A stretch of 64,000 nucleotides of DNA from Datura wrightii (taxonomy: Eukaryota; Streptophyta; Magnoliopsida; Solanales; Solanaceae), in contig JASDFA010000016.1 of NCBI GenBank assembly GCA_035772735.1, positions 170,567,001 through 170,631,000 of the forward strand, in the 5' to 3' direction. This document shows, piece by piece, positions 60,961-64,000 of the stretch. The notes below the pieces were generated by a model that made no database searches, was not told where the DNA came from, and worked only from the letters and a program-made list of their open reading frames with translations. Within the stretch, counting starts at the first letter, position 1. Each line of letters begins with the position of its first letter. The translations under genes were made by a program, and so were the position numbers.

Positions 60961-62177
60961 GGCCTGCTGCGGCTGACAGGAAACTAAAGCATAGAATCTG
61001 TTATGGCGCTAACCACTAGCTGTGCTAGTAGATGCCCCCTGATGTGCTGAGCGTGCGGGAGGGGCTGCTGAACTAGAAGCTGGGCCTCGGCCCCCAATCT
61101 AATCCTGTCTCGCAGCTGGACAATCTAAAAGCATGTGTCCGGGCTACCCACACCCGACACAAGCACTTGAACCTACCAAGCACTGGCCTGTGTGCCCTCA
61201 ACCACACGTGCGACAAGCTGGATTGCTAGAATCTGCAGGTCTGCTGCTCTGACTCTTAAGCCTGATGCTCGCCCTCTCTGATCATGTCTAGGCTTGGATA
61301 GCACACTCAATGCCGAAGATGTCGGGGCTGACGATCTCTGGTAAATCTAATGTCAGTGCCCCCCACCGGACCTCTGTTGAGAGAACCTGTGATCCTCGGT
61401 CTTGGCCCCTCTTGGCCTCCCTCTCTCTTTAATGTGCCGCCTCCATCTGTTGGGCGTACAACACTATATGAGGGAAGTCCATAACCTAGTAAAGCATGCA
61501 ATCCGACACTCCTTGTCCAAATACCCTGCTATACCATGAACTAACCTTCTCACCCACGCCCTTTGGTCAGCCACTAACTCCGGGGAATATTTCAATAGGT
61601 GAGTGAACTCAAGGGAATACTTTTGTACTGTCATTCTTCCATGCTTCAAGATTACAAACTCAGCTGCCTTCAGCTCCCTCATCTCCTGAGGGAAGAATCG
61701 ATCTAGGAATGCAACCTAAAACTCCTCCCACGTGATCAGACCAGCAACAGCGACCCTGCTATCCATCCATTGGCGAAGCCAGATATACGCAACCCCCTTC
61801 AAATGGTAGGAGGACAGCTCTGCACACTCAACACTACTCACCCCCATGGTGATCTTGAAAATCTCATCCACGAACTCATGTGGGTCCTCATCTACCATCG
61901 ACCCCGTGAACTCAGGAGGGTTCATCCTCAAGAAGTCCATGACTCGAGCCGCCGCTGCATTACCATTTTGCGGAACGTGTGCAATGGCATGCTAATTGAA
62001 TTAAGCAGTCAAGGCCTGAGAAAGAATCTGAATAGCAGCCCGAAACTCAGCATGAGCAGCTGGCTCAGGTGCTTGAGGCTCCTGGACTGGTGGGGCTGGC
62101 TAATGCCCATAACCATTTCCGTCCTCGTGGCCTTCACCACCTTCATTCCTCCTTTCGTTCATTCTTTGAGGAGCCAT
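60961..62177 (-). pseudogene. gag of element B
   Basis: Start ATG ends at 62177 (MAPQRMNERRNEGG). The reading frame stays in register to 61716 but is closed by TAG 62102-62100, TAA 62003-62001, TAG 61994-61992 and TAG 61718-61716. Capsid sequence includes RMNPPEFTGSMVDEDPHEFV and, in the next frame, ELKAAEFVILKHGRMTVQKYSLEF. The CCHC knuckle near 61170-61115 (CVGCG, stop, PGHMLLDC) contains TAG at 61146-61144. All five stops sit where Gln is expected. Confidence 0.85.
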
Positions 62178-62370
62178 TATTCTGCAATCGCGAATAGAAC
62201 GAATTAGAAGGATAGAAGGACTTTTCATCGCACGACATAGATCATGAAAGAAGGGAACATTTCCTATACGTCTCATAGCCTCTTCCTCACAAGTGTGGTG
62301 TGCTTCACACTCATGAAAAAGACTCTACTAAATGCGAATTTCGGACACCCTAGGAAACTTCAAACCTATG

Positions 62371-62382
62371 ACTCCGATACCA
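62371..62382 (-). other. Primer-binding site of B (tRNA-iMet, two mismatches)
   Basis: On the minus strand TGGTATCGGAGT, 4 bases from the 5' LTR; both differences from TGGTATCAGAGC are transitions. Confidence 0.75.
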
Positions 62383-62386
62383 AGTT

Positions 62387-64000
62387 TGTCATGATCGGAA
62401 CGAAGACCCAGATCACAGACAGGGGACAAGATACCCCGAGAGACCCCAAGTCGACGCATGACATAAGCATACATCTAACTCATTCGATAAACTGAAGAAA
62501 TCATCAATATAACTCAGCGGAACTCTCATTCAACATAACATCAGAATAAGCATTCGAAGCTCTCACCTACATAAGTCTGAAAAGCCTCTAATATGGACGA
62601 GTTGATGGGACAAGACCCCAACTAACTCAACAATACTGAAACTGAAAATACACAAGGAAATGAAAGTCTAGCCCTCGAAGGATGAGGATTCACCAACCAA
62701 GTAGGTGCTAACTCTGAAAACTGACTACTAGCTGGGGGTCCTGTATCATGAAATGATACAACATAGAAAGTATGCGGTCAGTACGTGGAATGTACCAAGT
62801 ATGCAAGGTAAGTAAAATCGCTTAAGTAAAGTAAATCATTTAAGATATTTCATAACATATCACAAGCTCTCAAGTATGAGAGTAAGGACTACATGCATTC
62901 ATCCTGAAATCGTAATCTTTCCATAATATGGCCATGCATAGATTCATAACATCATAATTGACTTGAATGACTCAAAGATGAAATGTGACATTTATAGACA
63001 AACTGAACAATGTGTCAAACCTTGATTTTAATACATGCATGTTTAAAATAATAACCATGATTAATGAATATGCAAATATGAATCACATATACAATGGGAG
63101 ACTTATCACTTAACTGACATACCATGATAGAGCTTATGTGGTCCTGACAATCACACTCAAGTGGGTAGAGCCATCCAAAACCTTGCCAGGGCTAAGGACG
63201 CTACCATGATATCTATATCAAGCTCAAGGGCCATTAGGGCCGGGGATTGCTCACAAGGGAGGTCCCAATAACATAATAGTATCAACCAATATTGGCACGT
63301 AGTTCTGGGGCATAGGTGATTGACCCTTAGCCCGCTCGGTGCTAGACTCTTCTCCCAAGACATGCAATGCTCTACATTGTATCTAACAAAGCTCAACATC
63401 GTCTATTGATGAAGCTCAACAACGGAATTATGCATAAACTCAACATCATCTGTAACGAAGCTCAACATTGTTATTTGACAAAGCTTAATAATGAAATCAT
63501 GCATAGAACCGATATTATATGAAAATGAAGCTCAATAATAAAATACATCTCAATTATGAATTCATACATATGAAAAGCTTCATTTCAAAACATATCACAA
63601 GCTCAAGTATAAGTGGGAGCATCTACTCCAAAACCATGTGGTAAGCTTACTTTAGAGATACTACATCATCATACTTGATATAAGGGCTTTGCCCAAAAAC
63701 TTTATCATGCTTGGATCTACTCAATTCATTTTGAAAAGAATATCATAATCATGGGTAGCATTAAAAACATGCTTTTCATCATCAAATCTCATAATCATCA
63801 TACATTCATCATTATCCTCTTCTTTTATGAACTTCTCATCCATGGGAATTTTATTTCATAATCTAGAAAACACAATTTTGATTGAAAACAATTTAAAATC
63901 TGCCCAAGCCTCCCAATTCATCAATAGAAATATAATCTAGTCGTACCCATGTATAGAAATTGAAGAATTATGCCATTGGGTAAAAACCCCATAACTTGAT
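62387..64000 (-). repeat. 5' LTR of element B (partial)
   Basis: Starts TGTCATGATCGGAACG and matches the 3' LTR from 42571 in order. The last 770 bp or so, including the GC-rich palindrome cluster, are outside the window. Confidence 0.9.

Larger units (their letters stand above)
42571..64000 (-). mobile_element. Element B: Tekay/Del-like gypsy element, split by E2 (partial)
   Basis: A minus-strand relative of A. Its 3' LTR is at 42571-44958; integrase, RNase H, RT, protease and gag follow; the primer site is at 62371-62382, and the 5' LTR starts at 62387 and runs off the window. RNase H is split at 46424/59136 by E2. Coding carries many stops, most of them at Gln CAG codons, one RT active-site change and an integrase deletion. 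Confidence 0.9.

Overview
This window is plant nuclear repeat DNA: a stack of nested LTR retrotransposons with no recognisable host gene, tRNA or rRNA gene. The coding remnants are all Ty3/gypsy type. One group resembles chromoviruses of the Tekay/Del kind (tRNA-iMet primer site, chromodomain-like integrase tail). The other is Athila/Tat-like (tRNA-Asp primer site, extra ORF after pol). The LTR style suggests Solanaceae, but this is recalled family resemblance, not a search result. The depth of nesting fits heterochromatin.

Layout from 1 to 41153: almost everything here lies inside one old minus-strand gypsy element, P. Its 5' LTR is at 39158-41153, and its gag and pol are scattered in pieces (38945-38761, 19143-18853, 9764-8485, 7059-4368). 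Its 3' LTR is off the left edge. P was split by (i) a minus-strand Athila/Tat-like element T' (781-4367), itself entered by a plus-strand relative (604-780) that carries a gypsy LTR (1-603); (ii) a lone LTR (7060-8484); (iii) a degenerate plus-strand element C with LTRs over 3 kb (9765-18852); and (iv) a minus-strand gypsy element A (19144-38760). A was in turn split by a young plus-strand Athila-like element, E1 (23933-33903).

Layout from 41248 to 64000: a plus-strand gypsy LTR, D, is interrupted by a minus-strand gypsy element B (42571 to beyond the window). B's RNase H region is interrupted by a second Athila-like element, E2 (46425-59135).

E1 and E2 are the most informative parts. Both have clear borders: LTR pairs of exactly equal length (1460/1460 and 1428/1428), short target duplications, primer sites and polypurine tracts. 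E2 keeps gag, protease, RT, RNase H, integrase and a third ORF, all broken. E1 has lost about 3 kb of RT-RNase H-integrase, yet its LTRs are the most alike (7 differences by hand count, against about 18 in E2). E1 was therefore probably mobilised in trans. ORF3 is exactly 406 codons in both copies and is accompanied by conserved hairpins and repeated polypurine-like motifs. No wholly new defence or metabolic system was seen. The best candidates for novelty are the pol-less E1 design, ORF3 with its adjoining hairpin/polypurine module, and the dominance of CAG-to-stop mutations across the stack.
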